Shown here piece by piece: positions 1 through 8,724 of a DNA stretch of 64,000 nt (position 1 is its first letter; every line of letters begins with the position of its first letter). The stretch comes from Paraburkholderia humisilvae. Its GTDB lineage: Bacteria; Pseudomonadota; Gammaproteobacteria; Burkholderiales; Burkholderiaceae. The stretch covers positions 124,001 through 188,000 of the forward strand of contig NZ_CADIKH010000012.1 of assembly GCF_902859855.1 (NCBI RefSeq). Direction: 5' to 3'. Below the pieces are notes generated by a model. The model made no database searches. It saw nothing but the letters and a program-made list of their open reading frames with translations, and was not told the origin of the DNA. Both the position numbers and the translations under genes were made by a program.

Positions 1-1049
1 CCCCCCTGCGCGGGATCCATCGAGATCTGGGCGACGAAGCGCCCCTGCGGCGTGAACTCGACGACTTCGCTCGGTTGATTGGGATCGCCGTTAACGGCAT
101 CGCCATTAGCGGTGAACAGATGGCCGTTCGGGCCAAGCGCAAGTGCAAGCGGGCCATGCAGGTGTTGATTGTCAGCATAGATCAGCACGCCCTTGCCGCC
201 ATCGTGCCGGCTACTGCCTGCGCCAAACACCGCAAAGACCGCATTGTCGACTGTCGACGCCACGTACAGGACGTCCCGTTGCGGATCGTAGGCGAGTCCA
301 GTCGGCCCGACCACCAGCGCGGCAGGATCCGCGCGGAACGGATAGCCTGATGCGACCCGCGTGCTGCCTTGCAGACGCACACCGTTACTGTCGATCGTGA
401 TGTCTAGACGCACCACCGTCCCGTTGAGCACATTCGATACGAACACCTTCGCGTGATCGCCGAGATCGAAGATCGTCAAATCCCAAGGTCCGTCGAGACC
501 CGCGTTCGCGGGCGTCCATTGCGTGACGACATTCCCCGCCCGGTTGAGCACCAGCAGCGACCCGGGCTGAATGGTCGCGAACGTGCCGTCCGTGGTGGGC
601 ACGTTCCCGACCAGTACGAAGCCGGCGCGCAGCACGCCTAGCGCTGTCGTCAGGCCCAGTCCCGCCGGGCCCTGGAAGAACACGGTGGGATTTCCGTTCG
701 GCACGATCTTGACGATCGTCGTGCCGGTGCCCTGGAGATTCTTCACGTTGTTGAAATTGGACACGAGCAGGTCGCTCGCGCCAATGGTGCCGTGAGCGGG
801 GAATCCTTGCGGCACAAAAGCGACACCATACGGATTGACGTCGCCGTTCACCGGCACTGTGGACGATGTGACCGTTGCGGGAGGTAGTAACCGACTATCG
901 TCGGCAAGGACGGGGCCGATTGACTCGTACGCGATAAACGTACAAAGCACGACCGTCAATGCGGCTTTCGCTACATCTTTCCGGTAAGCGGCATGCAGGC
1001 TCAGCCGTCGTTCAGCGGTGCGTACGGAGTCAGCGTAAGTGCGAATCAT
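1..1049 (-). CDS. Secreted beta-propeller (NHL/SMP-30-like) protein, 3' end outside window
   Basis: The reverse strand is open from an ATG at 1049 to the window edge (349 codons, no stop seen), so the C-terminus is missing. The N-terminus has a long basic region, a hydrophobic stretch (AKAALTVVLCTFIAYESIG) and a likely signal-peptidase site after VLA, which suggests export. The mature part has repeated glycine/asparagine-rich blades such as NPYGVAFVPQG, GLAYDPQRDVLYVAST and GPLALALGPNGHLFTANGD, as in six-bladed NHL/SMP-30-like propellers. No catalytic residues can be assigned, and the substrate is unknown. It resembles the conserved secreted proteins called TIGR03118 family, but that name is from memory of the family and not proven here. 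Confidence 0.75.
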   Translation of the reverse strand, partial: MIRTYADSVRTAERRLSLHAAYRKDVAKAALTVVLCTFIAYESIGPVLADDSRLLPPATVTSSTVPVNGDVNPYGVAFVPQGFPAHGTIGASDLLVSNFNNVKNLQGTGTTIVKIVPNGNPTVFFQGPAGLGLTTALGVLRAGFVLVGNVPTTDGTFATIQPGSLLVLNRAGNVVTQWTPANAGLDGPWDLTIFDLGDHAKVFVSNVLNGTVVRLDITIDSNGVRLQGSTRVASGYPFRADPAALVVGPTGLAYDPQRDVLYVASTVDNAVFAVFGAGSSRHDGGKGVLIYADNQHLHGPLALALGPNGHLFTANGDAVNGDPNQPSEVVEFTPQGRFVAQISMDPAQG

Positions 1050-1492
1050 GACGATTCTCCATGGAGGTCGCGGCCACAAGCACGCCACTGGACACCGGAG
1101 ATGGCATGGATCAGCCGCCACGGTTTCGACCTTCGCTGAATGACCTGAATGCGCGTACCCGCCGCCACACGTGTCCATGCGGCGCGCGGCATCAGCGCAG
1201 GCCGATCGCTCTACCGGTGCGCGAGAAGCAAGCGGGCGCCCGACTGTGATGAACGCGCCTCGGCGGAACGTGCTGCTTAAACGATCCGCCTGCGACAGAA
1301 ATTCCGCGCCAATTGAAACGACACAGGGGGTCGAGCGCTTGCGCATCGCGGCGTGGCCATGCAATAGCCATCGACCGCTGTCATAGTGGAAAACCCGTGA
1401 CTCCCCTTCAGAAGCCACCGTTCGCTGCCGTAGACGCAGTCTGGTTTCATGCTTACGACAATCAGACCCCGAGCACCCCCCGGAAGATCACC
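1050..1492. other. Divergent intergenic region, no gene recognised
   Basis: This 443-bp gap separates the divergent propeller gene and the diguanylate cyclase. The cyclase reading frame stays open back to 1313, but the codons before 1493 do not look like protein and lack a ribosome site. I see no convincing promoter, repeat or small RNA. Confidence 0.5.
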
Positions 1493-2539
1493 ATGACGGA
1501 CCCAGTTCATCCGGAGAGTTCTCTCCAGGCCGCCTTTCTGCGGCACGACGCAACCCTCGCGCCGTCGAACCGCATGCCCGGCGACGACGACAGCGCCGTC
1601 TACCGCACGCTACTGGAATCAACCAAGGCCATTCCGTGGAAGATCGACTGGGCGACGATGGAATTCGCCTATATCGGGCCGCAAATCGAAGCGCTGCTGG
1701 GCTGGGCTCCGTCGACATGGAAAACGGTCAACGACTGGGCCGAGCGCATGCATCCGGACGATCGCGAGGCCGTGGTCAATTTTTGTGTCGCGCAATCGAA
1801 GGCCGGCACGGATCACGAAGCCGATTATCGCGCCCTCACGCGCGACGGCGGCTACGTGTGGCTGCGAGACGTGGTGCACGTGGTGCGCAACGACAACGGC
1901 GACGTGGAAGCGCTAATCGGATTCATGTTCGACATCAGTGAACGCAAGCGTACCGAAGAAAAGCTCGCTCAACTGCAACGAGAACTCGAACACCTGTCGT
2001 TTCACGACAGTCTGACTGGCGCCGGCAATCGCCGGATGTTCGACGATGTGATCGAGCGTGCATGGTCCGCCGCGCTGGAATCCGGCAACGCGCTATCGTT
2101 AATCATGGTCGATATCGACTTCTTCAAGTCGTACAACGACTACTATGGTCACCTGCAAGGCGACGCATGTCTCCAGCGTGTCGCACGTGTGCTCGGTGAA
2201 GCTGCGGGCCGGGATCACTTTCTCGGTCGCTTTGGCGGCGAAGAATTCGTGCTGGTCCTGGCCGATACCGAAGCGCATGCCGCGGTCAACGTCGCGGAAC
2301 GATGCCGCACGCTTATCGCGGAAGAAGCGATTGCACATGTCCGCTCGCCACACCAGCAACGTGTTACCGCAAGCTTTGGAGTCGGCACGATCGTGCCGAC
2401 CAGTCGGATGGACAGGACCGCATTCATCAATCTGGTCGACGCGCAGCTGTATCACGCGAAGGAAAACGGCCGCAATCGCATCGCTGCGGTAGATCGGGCC
2501 GGGATGCAAGGGGAAGCTTTTAAATCGCATTCGCGCTGA
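1493..2539 (+). CDS. PAS-GGDEF diguanylate cyclase
   Basis: Predicted enzyme making cyclic di-GMP from two GTP, controlled by an N-terminal sensor. Of 348 residues, about 35-155 form a PAS_3-type domain (FAYIGPQIEALLGW, then DGGYVWLRDVVH and the PAC end GFMFDISERKR). A short coiled linker leads to a GGDEF domain with active site GGEEF at about 248-252 and the usual DSLTGAGNRRMF and DIDFFKSYNDYYGH motifs. The canonical RxxD inhibitory site is absent at its usual place before GGEEF, so product inhibition may be weak. No membrane segment is seen, so it is probably cytosolic. The ATG at 1493 is chosen because GGAAG precedes it; the frame is open upstream to 1313 without protein-like sequence. Confidence 0.9.
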   Translation: MTDPVHPESSLQAAFLRHDATLAPSNRMPGDDDSAVYRTLLESTKAIPWKIDWATMEFAYIGPQIEALLGWAPSTWKTVNDWAERMHPDDREAVVNFCVAQSKAGTDHEADYRALTRDGGYVWLRDVVHVVRNDNGDVEALIGFMFDISERKRTEEKLAQLQRELEHLSFHDSLTGAGNRRMFDDVIERAWSAALESGNALSLIMVDIDFFKSYNDYYGHLQGDACLQRVARVLGEAAGRDHFLGRFGGEEFVLVLADTEAHAAVNVAERCRTLIAEEAIAHVRSPHQQRVTASFGVGTIVPTSRMDRTAFINLVDAQLYHAKENGRNRIAAVDRAGMQGEAFKSHSR

Positions 2540-2579
2540 GGTGCGACTTTCCGCCTTTCGGACTTTCGCGATCGCTACC

Positions 2580-3326
2580 TCACAGGAATTTGACCTGGCC
2601 GCCCTTCAATTCGTACATCGCACCGACCATTTTGATCTGCCCTTTGCTCTCGAGATCGTGCAGGATCTGACTGCCGCTGCGAATCGTCGCGATCGTCTGC
2701 TGAACATTCGATCGCGCGACGGCATCGACGAATTCCGCATTCTTGCTGCTCCGTTCTCCCGTGTACTGCGTTGCCTCGATCGCCGGCTTGATCTTGTCGA
2801 GCAACTCCGTCAGATTGCCCAGCTGCACATTATCGATCGCACCCTTGATCGCACCGCACGCGGTATGCCCCATCACCAGCACCACTTTCGCACCGGCCGC
2901 TGCACACGCAAACTCGAGGCTGCCTAGAATGTCCTGATTGGAGATATTGCCGGCAACACGCGCATTGAATGTGTCGCCGATGCCCATGTCCAGAATGATC
3001 TCCGCGGGGGCACGCGAATCGATGCAGCTCAGGATGACGGCCGCGGGGTATTGGCCGGCGGCACTCGCTCGCTTCTGCGCGAGGAAGTCCTGCTTTTGCA
3101 TATGCCCCGAGCGGAACCGCTCGTTGCCTTTCTTCATCATCTCGATGATCTCGTCAGGCGTGAGCGCATCGCGCTGCGCCTGCGTGAGCGCAGCCGCTTT
3201 CGCGCTAACCGCCTCGAATCCGATGCCGGCAACGAGCGTCACGGTACCAACCGCCGCTTTTAACCATGTGCGGCGTCCGCTTTCCGTATGATGATCCACC
3301 CTGCAGCAATTCCTGATCGTATCCAT
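2580..3326 (-). CDS. Beta-class carbonic anhydrase, exported (Tat-like signal)
   Basis: Interconverts CO2 and bicarbonate using zinc. The 248-residue protein has the beta-class zinc ligands C101, H154 and C157, in CIDSRAP and GHTACGAIKGA, and the D103/R105 dyad. The N-terminus is unlike cytosolic members: twin arginines (R18, R19) in SGRRTWLKA are followed by a hydrophobic segment ending near VSAKAA, which fits a Tat signal and a periplasmic enzyme. AAGGAG lies seven bases before the ATG at 3326, which fixes the start; a longer open frame to 3452 is not needed. The following gene on the same strand begins upstream at 4201, only 38 bp from this start. Confidence 0.92.
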   Translation of the reverse strand: MDTIRNCCRVDHHTESGRRTWLKAAVGTVTLVAGIGFEAVSAKAAALTQAQRDALTPDEIIEMMKKGNERFRSGHMQKQDFLAQKRASAAGQYPAAVILSCIDSRAPAEIILDMGIGDTFNARVAGNISNQDILGSLEFACAAAGAKVVLVMGHTACGAIKGAIDNVQLGNLTELLDKIKPAIEATQYTGERSSKNAEFVDAVARSNVQQTIATIRSGSQILHDLESKGQIKMVGAMYELKGGQVKFL

Positions 3327-3364
3327 TTTTCGCTCCTTAGGATCGTCGCCATTCGCGATTGGCC

Positions 3365-4201
3365 TCAGGCCCGCATGCGGGGCACGAAGGCTTGCTGTCG
3401 GATGTCGCCACGGCGCGCGACGATAGCCGTGCTCTCCGCTATTTCCTCCCATGCATCGGGCAGGTCGACCAGTGGCTCGGACAGCACAAGGAAAGCGTCT
3501 TCGCCTGCTGCCGCGATGCGTGGATCGTGAGGATAGAGTTCATGCAAGTGCTTGAACGACGTGCTGTGAAAGAGCGTGCGCGATTGCCGCTCGCTCGAGT
3601 AACGCACCGCGACGATCTGCTCTCCGTCCATGGCACAGACGGTCATGTTGAGCGGCGCCTCGACGCGATGCCTGGCTGCGGTTTGCTCAATCACCCCGGC
3701 CATGCGCTCCAACGCGGCCACCGGATCTTGCTGAAGACCGTACGTGAGCGCGAGAAAGAACATGACTTCAGAATCGGTCGACCCTTCGATGGATGCAAAG
3801 AGCGCTGGATCGATCTTCAACATCAGGTCGCGACGCAGCATGTGAAAATGCCGGATCAGCCCGTTGTGAACGAATAGCCACTGATTGTGGCGAAACGGAT
3901 GACAGTTGGATTCCTGCACCGGCGTCTCTGTTGCCGCGCGGATATGTGCGACGAACAGAGGCGAGTGAATTGCACGTGCCGCTTCACGCAGATTTCGGTC
4001 GTTCCACGCTGGGCTCACGCTACGGTAACGAAACGGAGCCTCATAGAGCCTGCCGTACCAGCCGATACCAAAGCCGTCACCGTTGGTCGTTGTGGCGCCC
4101 ATTCGCGAGTGCAGGCTTTGGTCGATCAGCGAATGTGTGGAACGAAAAATCACGGTTTCGAGCTGGATCGGATTTCCCGTATAGGCGAGCCAGCGACACA
4201 T
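3365..4201 (-). CDS. Class II glutamine amidotransferase (YafJ/EgtC-like)
   Basis: A 278-residue single-domain N-terminal-nucleophile amidotransferase. The start reads Met-Cys-Arg-Trp-Leu, so removal of Met would expose the catalytic cysteine. Family signatures include MGATTTNGDGFGIGWYG and FVAHIRAATETPV followed by NCHPF, and FVHNGLI. A good ribosome site (AGGAG, eight bases before the ATG) supports the start. No synthetase domain is fused, so the acceptor of the released ammonia is unknown. It shares orientation with the M24 protein upstream and the carbonic anhydrase downstream. Ergothioneine (EgtC) partners are not adjacent, so the EgtC role is not supported by context. Confidence 0.85.
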   Translation of the reverse strand: MCRWLAYTGNPIQLETVIFRSTHSLIDQSLHSRMGATTTNGDGFGIGWYGRLYEAPFRYRSVSPAWNDRNLREAARAIHSPLFVAHIRAATETPVQESNCHPFRHNQWLFVHNGLIRHFHMLRRDLMLKIDPALFASIEGSTDSEVMFFLALTYGLQQDPVAALERMAGVIEQTAARHRVEAPLNMTVCAMDGEQIVAVRYSSERQSRTLFHSTSFKHLHELYPHDPRIAAAGEDAFLVLSEPLVDLPDAWEEIAESTAIVARRGDIRQQAFVPRMRA

Positions 4202-4272
4202 GATTCATCTCCTGAAGAACGCGCGATTGTGCAGATCAGTCGACACATTACCGCGATTGGCCCGCTTGCACA

Positions 4273-4932
4273 CTACACGAGGAGGTCTTCGTAGAATGCG
4301 CCGAACGCGCGTGTAGGGTGGGCGATCTGGATTTCGAGGATCCATAAACCGGGAGCGGGCTGCTGATCGAAATCGCCGAGATCGCCGGCTTTGTAGAGCG
4401 CATGCGGAAAGTCGCTCACGCGATGGCCCTTGATATCGACGTTAAGACGCCAGCCATGCGCCGTGGCACGCCCGGCCGCATATTCGTACAGCGCGATGCC
4501 GCTGCAACCCGTGTCACGCCAATGCGCGGCAACCTCATCAAATACGGTCTTTGCCGCCTGGGCGCAGCGCCGCATGTCGTTGTCATCGCCCGTGACGAAG
4601 GTCGCGCCGGCGTCGCCCTCATGGCTATCCCAAACCACGCCGAGGTCGATAAAGAAGATGTCGTTGGAACCGAGCGTCGCGTCATGTTCGGAGCGCTCCT
4701 TGAAAGTCCGCAGCGTGTTTTCTCCAAACCGGATAAGTACCGGGTGCCAGATGCGGTCCATCCCCATCTCGTGCAGCAGTTCCTTGCCCAGCCTGTTCGC
4801 CGCGGATTCCTGCATCCCCGGGCGAAGCGCTGCCGCGATCCTGTCAAGCGCCGCCCAGGTCATCTCGCGTGCATGCTGCATCGCCGCCATGGAGAAGCGT
4901 TCGCCCACCTGCTGCTTTGCTTCAATTCGCAT
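4273..4932 (-). CDS. M24 (pita-bread fold) metallopeptidase family protein
   Basis: 219 residues, essentially one M24 domain without the N-terminal creatinase domain of aminopeptidase P. The five metal ligands can be matched: Asp in FIDLGVVW, Asp in EGDAGATF, His in KGHRVSDFP, Glu in WILEIQIAH and Glu in AFYEDLLV at the extreme C-terminus. It is therefore probably an active metalloenzyme cleaving X-Pro or a related bond, but its substrate cannot be read from sequence. GGAGC precedes the ATG. The gap to the amidotransferase downstream is 71 bp, so the two may be co-transcribed. Confidence 0.8.
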   Translation of the reverse strand: MRIEAKQQVGERFSMAAMQHAREMTWAALDRIAAALRPGMQESAANRLGKELLHEMGMDRIWHPVLIRFGENTLRTFKERSEHDATLGSNDIFFIDLGVVWDSHEGDAGATFVTGDDNDMRRCAQAAKTVFDEVAAHWRDTGCSGIALYEYAAGRATAHGWRLNVDIKGHRVSDFPHALYKAGDLGDFDQQPAPGLWILEIQIAHPTRAFGAFYEDLLV

Positions 4933-5247
4933 ATGAGTCGCTCCGATTACGTTGTCTGCTGATTACAGGCGCTAGCAAAGCAGTTGTGGTCATAGCGTGA
5001 AGGAGCACAGTTAGGGCGGCTGCCGGTCAGCACAGTTGGTGCACCGCTGCCCCTCCCACCTTGTATGCGCCGCGGGATTCACGGATTTCGCGGCCAATTC
5101 GATGTGTATCGACGAATATATTGAAGAAATTTGGCATGATTTCAAAGCATAAACGATTGCCAATGATAATGATAAAAATTACCGAATTCCGCAGCCGCAG
5201 ACTCGCGGTGAGCATGGGTCATCCGCGCAACTCAAGGAGAGGCCGCG
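4933..5247. other. Divergent promoter region upstream of aldehyde dehydrogenase
   Basis: 315 bp between the M24 gene and the divergent aldehyde dehydrogenase. The part from about 5100 to 5185 is clearly AT-richer than its surroundings, as expected of promoter DNA, and holds the Fur-box-like element listed separately. No small gene is seen. Confidence 0.5.
5165..5183 (+). promoter_or_regulatory. Fur-box-like 19-mer
   Basis: GATAATGATAAAAATTACC matches the classical 19-bp Fur consensus (GATAATGATAATCATTATC) at 16 of 19 positions. It lies 65 bp before the ATG of the aldehyde dehydrogenase, inside a short AT-rich stretch. Iron-dependent control of that gene is an inference; I could not pick a convincing -35/-10 pair around the box. 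Confidence 0.55.
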
Positions 5248-6696
5248 ATGAACGTTAGCCGTGAACTCATGCGCCACGATCTGCTGATCGGCGGCGAAAC
5301 CGTGCCGCCCGGCGGCGGCAAGTATTCGACCGATCTCGACCCGGCGACCGAGGAGCCGATTGCGCTCGTCGCCGAAGGCACCGCCGCCGATGTCGAACGC
5401 GCGGTGCAAGCCGCGCGTGCCGCATTGAAGCCGTGGAACGCACTGCGCGCCGCGGAGCGCGGCCGCATTCTGATGCGATTCTCCGACTTGCTGCGCGAAC
5501 ATCAGGACGCCATTGCCGAACTCGAATGTCGTGACGCCGGCAAGCCCATCGCGGGCGTGATGCGCCAGGATATTCCCGCTGCGATCGATACGCTCGCGTA
5601 CTATGCGGGCTGGTGCGACAAGATCAACGGCCAGGTCGTGCCCGCACGGCCCGATGCACTGACTTATACGTTGCGCGAACCGGTCGGCGTCGTGGCGGCA
5701 ATCGTGCCGTGGAATTTTCCGCTGATGATCGGCATGTGGAAGATCGCGCCGGCGCTTGCCTGCGGCTGCACACTGATCGTGAAGCCTGCGGAGATCACGC
5801 CGCTTTCCGCACTGAAGATCGGCGCGCTCGCGCTCGAAGCGGGCGTGCCGCCCGGCGTGCTCAATATCGTGACCGGCAAAGGGTCCGTGATCGGCGACGC
5901 GCTCGTCAAACATCCCGGCATCGACAAAGTGACCTTTACGGGTTCGCCGTCGGTGGGCCGCGGAATTCTGCAAGGAGCGGCGGGCAACTTCAAGCGCGTG
6001 ACGCTCGAATTGGGCGGGAAGTCTGCCAACGTGATCTTCGCCGACGCGAATCTGGACAATGCGGTACGCGCCGCGGCGTCCGGCGTGTTTTTCAATGCAG
6101 GGCAAGTGTGTTCAGCCGGTTCGCGTGTGCTCGTACAGCGCGCGGTGTACGACGAAGTCGTCGAACGCCTCGCGGCGCGCGCCAGGTCGATTCGACTCGG
6201 TGACCCGGCGCAGCGCGACACGCATATGGGACCGGTGATCTCCGCGAGGCAAATGCAGAGCATTCTCGACTATGTCGACATCGGCGTACGGGAAGGCGCG
6301 TCGCTTGTCACAGGTGGCAAGCGTAGCGGAGCGCGCGGCTATTTCGTCGAACCCACCGTGTTTGCGAATGTCGCGCACGAAATGCGCATCTCGCAAGAAG
6401 AGATCTTCGGGCCCGTCGCAAGCGTGATTCCGTTCGACGACGAACAGGATGCGGTGCGGATCGCCAACGGCACGCTATACAGCCTCGCCGCAGGTGTGTG
6501 GAGCGCCGATATCGGCCGCGTGCATCGCGTTGCGGCAGGGCTGAAAGCCGGCACCGTGTGGATCAATACCTATGGCCACACGGACGTGCGGCTGCCGTGG
6601 GGCGGCTCCGGCGATTCGGGCTTCGGCCGCGAGCATGGCGATGTGGCGATCGAAAACTTTACGGAGCCCAAGACGGTCTGGCTGTCGTTAGCTTGA
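5248..6696 (+). CDS. NAD(P)-dependent aldehyde dehydrogenase
   Basis: 482-residue, full-length member of the aldehyde dehydrogenase superfamily, oxidising an aldehyde to its acid. Visible motifs are the cofactor segment VPWNFPLMIGMWKIAPALACG with KPAE, the general-base glutamate in ELGGKSAN, the catalytic cysteine in FNAGQVCSAGSR, and EEIFGPV near the C-terminus. AAGGAG is well placed before the ATG. It resembles betaine/phenylacetaldehyde-type enzymes, but the substrate cannot be assigned, and no pathway genes flank it. The upstream Fur-box-like element hints at iron-linked expression. It is too far from the hydroxyproline genes to call it the ketoglutarate-semialdehyde enzyme. Confidence 0.9.
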   Translation: MNVSRELMRHDLLIGGETVPPGGGKYSTDLDPATEEPIALVAEGTAADVERAVQAARAALKPWNALRAAERGRILMRFSDLLREHQDAIAELECRDAGKPIAGVMRQDIPAAIDTLAYYAGWCDKINGQVVPARPDALTYTLREPVGVVAAIVPWNFPLMIGMWKIAPALACGCTLIVKPAEITPLSALKIGALALEAGVPPGVLNIVTGKGSVIGDALVKHPGIDKVTFTGSPSVGRGILQGAAGNFKRVTLELGGKSANVIFADANLDNAVRAAASGVFFNAGQVCSAGSRVLVQRAVYDEVVERLAARARSIRLGDPAQRDTHMGPVISARQMQSILDYVDIGVREGASLVTGGKRSGARGYFVEPTVFANVAHEMRISQEEIFGPVASVIPFDDEQDAVRIANGTLYSLAAGVWSADIGRVHRVAAGLKAGTVWINTYGHTDVRLPWGGSGDSGFGREHGDVAIENFTEPKTVWLSLA

Positions 6697-6762
6697 TCAC
6701 GACAGTGGCCGCCGCAGGCGTCGCTTGCCTCAAACCTCTTCGCCAACCTGCGGCCGGCGCTG

Positions 6763-7425
6763 CTACGCGCCACCCTGCTCACGGACGATGAATCCGGCAT
6801 ACCAGTCCGGCCAGTTTTCATCCGCGTTGCCGGTCAGTCTCTCATGCTCGCCGTGTGCGGCCGCGGCTCGGCGCAGCGCACCCGCGAGCTCCGTTGAAGA
6901 AGTGAATGTCGTGTTCCGCGCATCCACTCTTCCGGGCAGGCGAGTTGTGACCTCCTGAAACACCCATCCGTTTCCATCAGGATCGCTGAACGAAGCGAAC
7001 GAACCATAACTGCTACGCGCTGGATGCGGTCCGCTCACGCGCCCTTCTTCACCCGCATGGTGGAAGACGCCGCCGACGTCGTGGAACACTTCGCTGACGT
7101 CGACGCCGCGAGCGGCAAGCTCTGCACGCGCTGCCACTACGTCGGACACGATGAGGTGAAGTCCCTGCACTGAGCCTGGTTCGCCTGTCGTGACGCCCTT
7201 GCCGAAGAGGACCGAGCATAGCGAGCCCGGAGGCGTGAAGTGCACGACGCGAAACTGACCATCCTTCGCGATATCCACGTCGAGTCTCCAACCTAACCCG
7301 GCGTAGAACTGCTTCGCGCGATCGACGTCGGACACGGGAATAACGACTACCTCGAGCTTCATGTCAACCGTTCGTGCTCCTACGGGGAACAGCGCAGCTT
7401 CGCTGCGCGTCTGTCCATTGCTCAT
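6763..7425 (-). CDS. VOC-superfamily (glyoxalase/bleomycin-resistance fold) protein
   Basis: 220 residues. After about 20 leader residues the betaalphabetabetabeta unit begins with KLEVVVIPVSDVDRAKQFYAGLGWRLDVD, followed by FTPPGSLCSVLFG and a second half HLIVSDVVAARAELAARGVDV ending SFSDPDGNGWVFQEV, the usual C-terminal VOC signature. The last 60 residues form an extra tail with no clear family. Substrate unknown; members include dioxygenases, lyases and antibiotic-binding proteins. AAGGAG six bases before the ATG at 7425 decides the start over longer in-frame options. It is convergent with the aldehyde dehydrogenase. Confidence 0.85.
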   Translation of the reverse strand: MSNGQTRSEAALFPVGARTVDMKLEVVVIPVSDVDRAKQFYAGLGWRLDVDIAKDGQFRVVHFTPPGSLCSVLFGKGVTTGEPGSVQGLHLIVSDVVAARAELAARGVDVSEVFHDVGGVFHHAGEEGRVSGPHPARSSYGSFASFSDPDGNGWVFQEVTTRLPGRVDARNTTFTSSTELAGALRRAAAAHGEHERLTGNADENWPDWYAGFIVREQGGA

Positions 7426-7713
7426 GTCGAACTCCTTGATTGGGGTGTTCCATGGACGGCACATGCAAACACGCACCTGCCGCAACGATGGCGGGCTCTT
7501 CCGATCGATCAGTGCCGCGTGTCTGCATCGGACAGCCGGGCGAATCGTCGTACGAGCGGGCTTACTGCGGATTGCGGGTTTCGATGCAAGAGTTTGGAAA
7601 AGCCTCCTGGCCAAGTCAAGCGAAACGCAACCGCGCGGCTGTGAGCAGCGGAAAATGTGAGGAACGGGCAATATCGCGAATGTCGCACACGCCTGATCAC
7701 AAGAGAATTTTCA

Positions 7714-8724
7714 ATGGATACCCGACTCACCGCCGAAATCGCGTCGACATTCGCCGCCCTGGCGCTCGACCACCTGACGCGCGAATACCCCAACAAGCTG
7801 ACTCATTCGCTCGCCGGGCCGCAAGACGTGCAAAGCCCGCGCGCGCTGCACCCGATCTTTTACGGCAGCTATGACTGGCATTCATGTGTGCACGGCTATT
7901 GGCTGGTGCTGCGTCTTGTCGACCGCTTTCCGGATTTGCCGGAAGCTGCTCGCATCGTGCAGGTGGTCGATACGCATTTCACCGATGCGAACGTCGCACG
8001 CGAACGCGCATATCTGGATCTGCCGCATAACCGCGGCTTCGAGCGTCCGTATGGATGGGCGTGGCTGCTTGCGCTTGCGGCGCAAGTGCAAGCAGCCACG
8101 CTCCCGCAAGCCGCACGTTGGGCAAAGACAATTGCCCCACTGACGAACGCGTTTGTCGAGCGCTTCGAAGAATTTCTGCCGAAGTCGACCTATCCGCTAC
8201 GGGTCGGCACGCATTTCAACACGGCGTTTGCGCTTGCGCTCACGCTCGATTTCGCACGCTCGACTTCGCGCAAGCCGCTCGAAGCGCTGATCGTCGATAC
8301 GGCCCGACGCTGGTATCTGCCCGATGCCGGATGTCAGGCGTGGGAACCATCGGGCGACGAATTTCTATCGCCGTCGCTGATGGAAGCCGAGTTGATGCGG
8401 CGCGTGCTTGCGCCTGCCGGGTTCGACGAATGGTTTGCACGCTTTCTGCCCGCGCTTGCCTCGCGCGAGCCCGCAACGCTGTTCATTCCCGCGACGGTGT
8501 CCGATCGCAGCGACGGCAAGATCGCACATCTCGACGGCCTGAATCTGAGCCGCGCATGGTGCCAACGCTCGCTCGCGCACGCACTCCCCGAAACCGACGC
8601 GCGCCGCGCCGTGTTGCTCGATGCCGCTGAGCATCACCTGCAAAGCTCACTCGCGCACGTCGCCGGCGACTATATGGGCGAGCACTGGCTCGCGACATTC
8701 GCAACGCTCGCTCTCGAAGCGTGA
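7714..8724 (+). CDS. DUF2891 family protein
   Basis: 336 residues, matching in style the DUF2891 proteins: an opening segment with HLTREYPNKLTHSL, then HPIFYGSYDWHSCVHGYWLVLRL, FERPYGWAWLLALA, and GTHFNTAFALAL. The conserved His/Trp-rich YDWHSCVHG segment and alternating helices suggest an alpha/alpha-barrel, perhaps glycan-related, but no reaction is established to my knowledge. Cytosolic by appearance, with no signal peptide. The start at 7714 has a weak AAGAGA upstream. Its stop codon abuts the stop of the opposite-strand TPR gene with no bases between. Confidence 0.8.
   Translation: MDTRLTAEIASTFAALALDHLTREYPNKLTHSLAGPQDVQSPRALHPIFYGSYDWHSCVHGYWLVLRLVDRFPDLPEAARIVQVVDTHFTDANVARERAYLDLPHNRGFERPYGWAWLLALAAQVQAATLPQAARWAKTIAPLTNAFVERFEEFLPKSTYPLRVGTHFNTAFALALTLDFARSTSRKPLEALIVDTARRWYLPDAGCQAWEPSGDEFLSPSLMEAELMRRVLAPAGFDEWFARFLPALASREPATLFIPATVSDRSDGKIAHLDGLNLSRAWCQRSLAHALPETDARRAVLLDAAEHHLQSSLAHVAGDYMGEHWLATFATLALEA

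Noticed and set aside
5248..6696. Assigning this aldehyde dehydrogenase as the missing ketoglutarate-semialdehyde dehydrogenase
   Set aside because: It is 30 kb away from the hydroxyproline genes, and its sequence gives no sign of that specificity.
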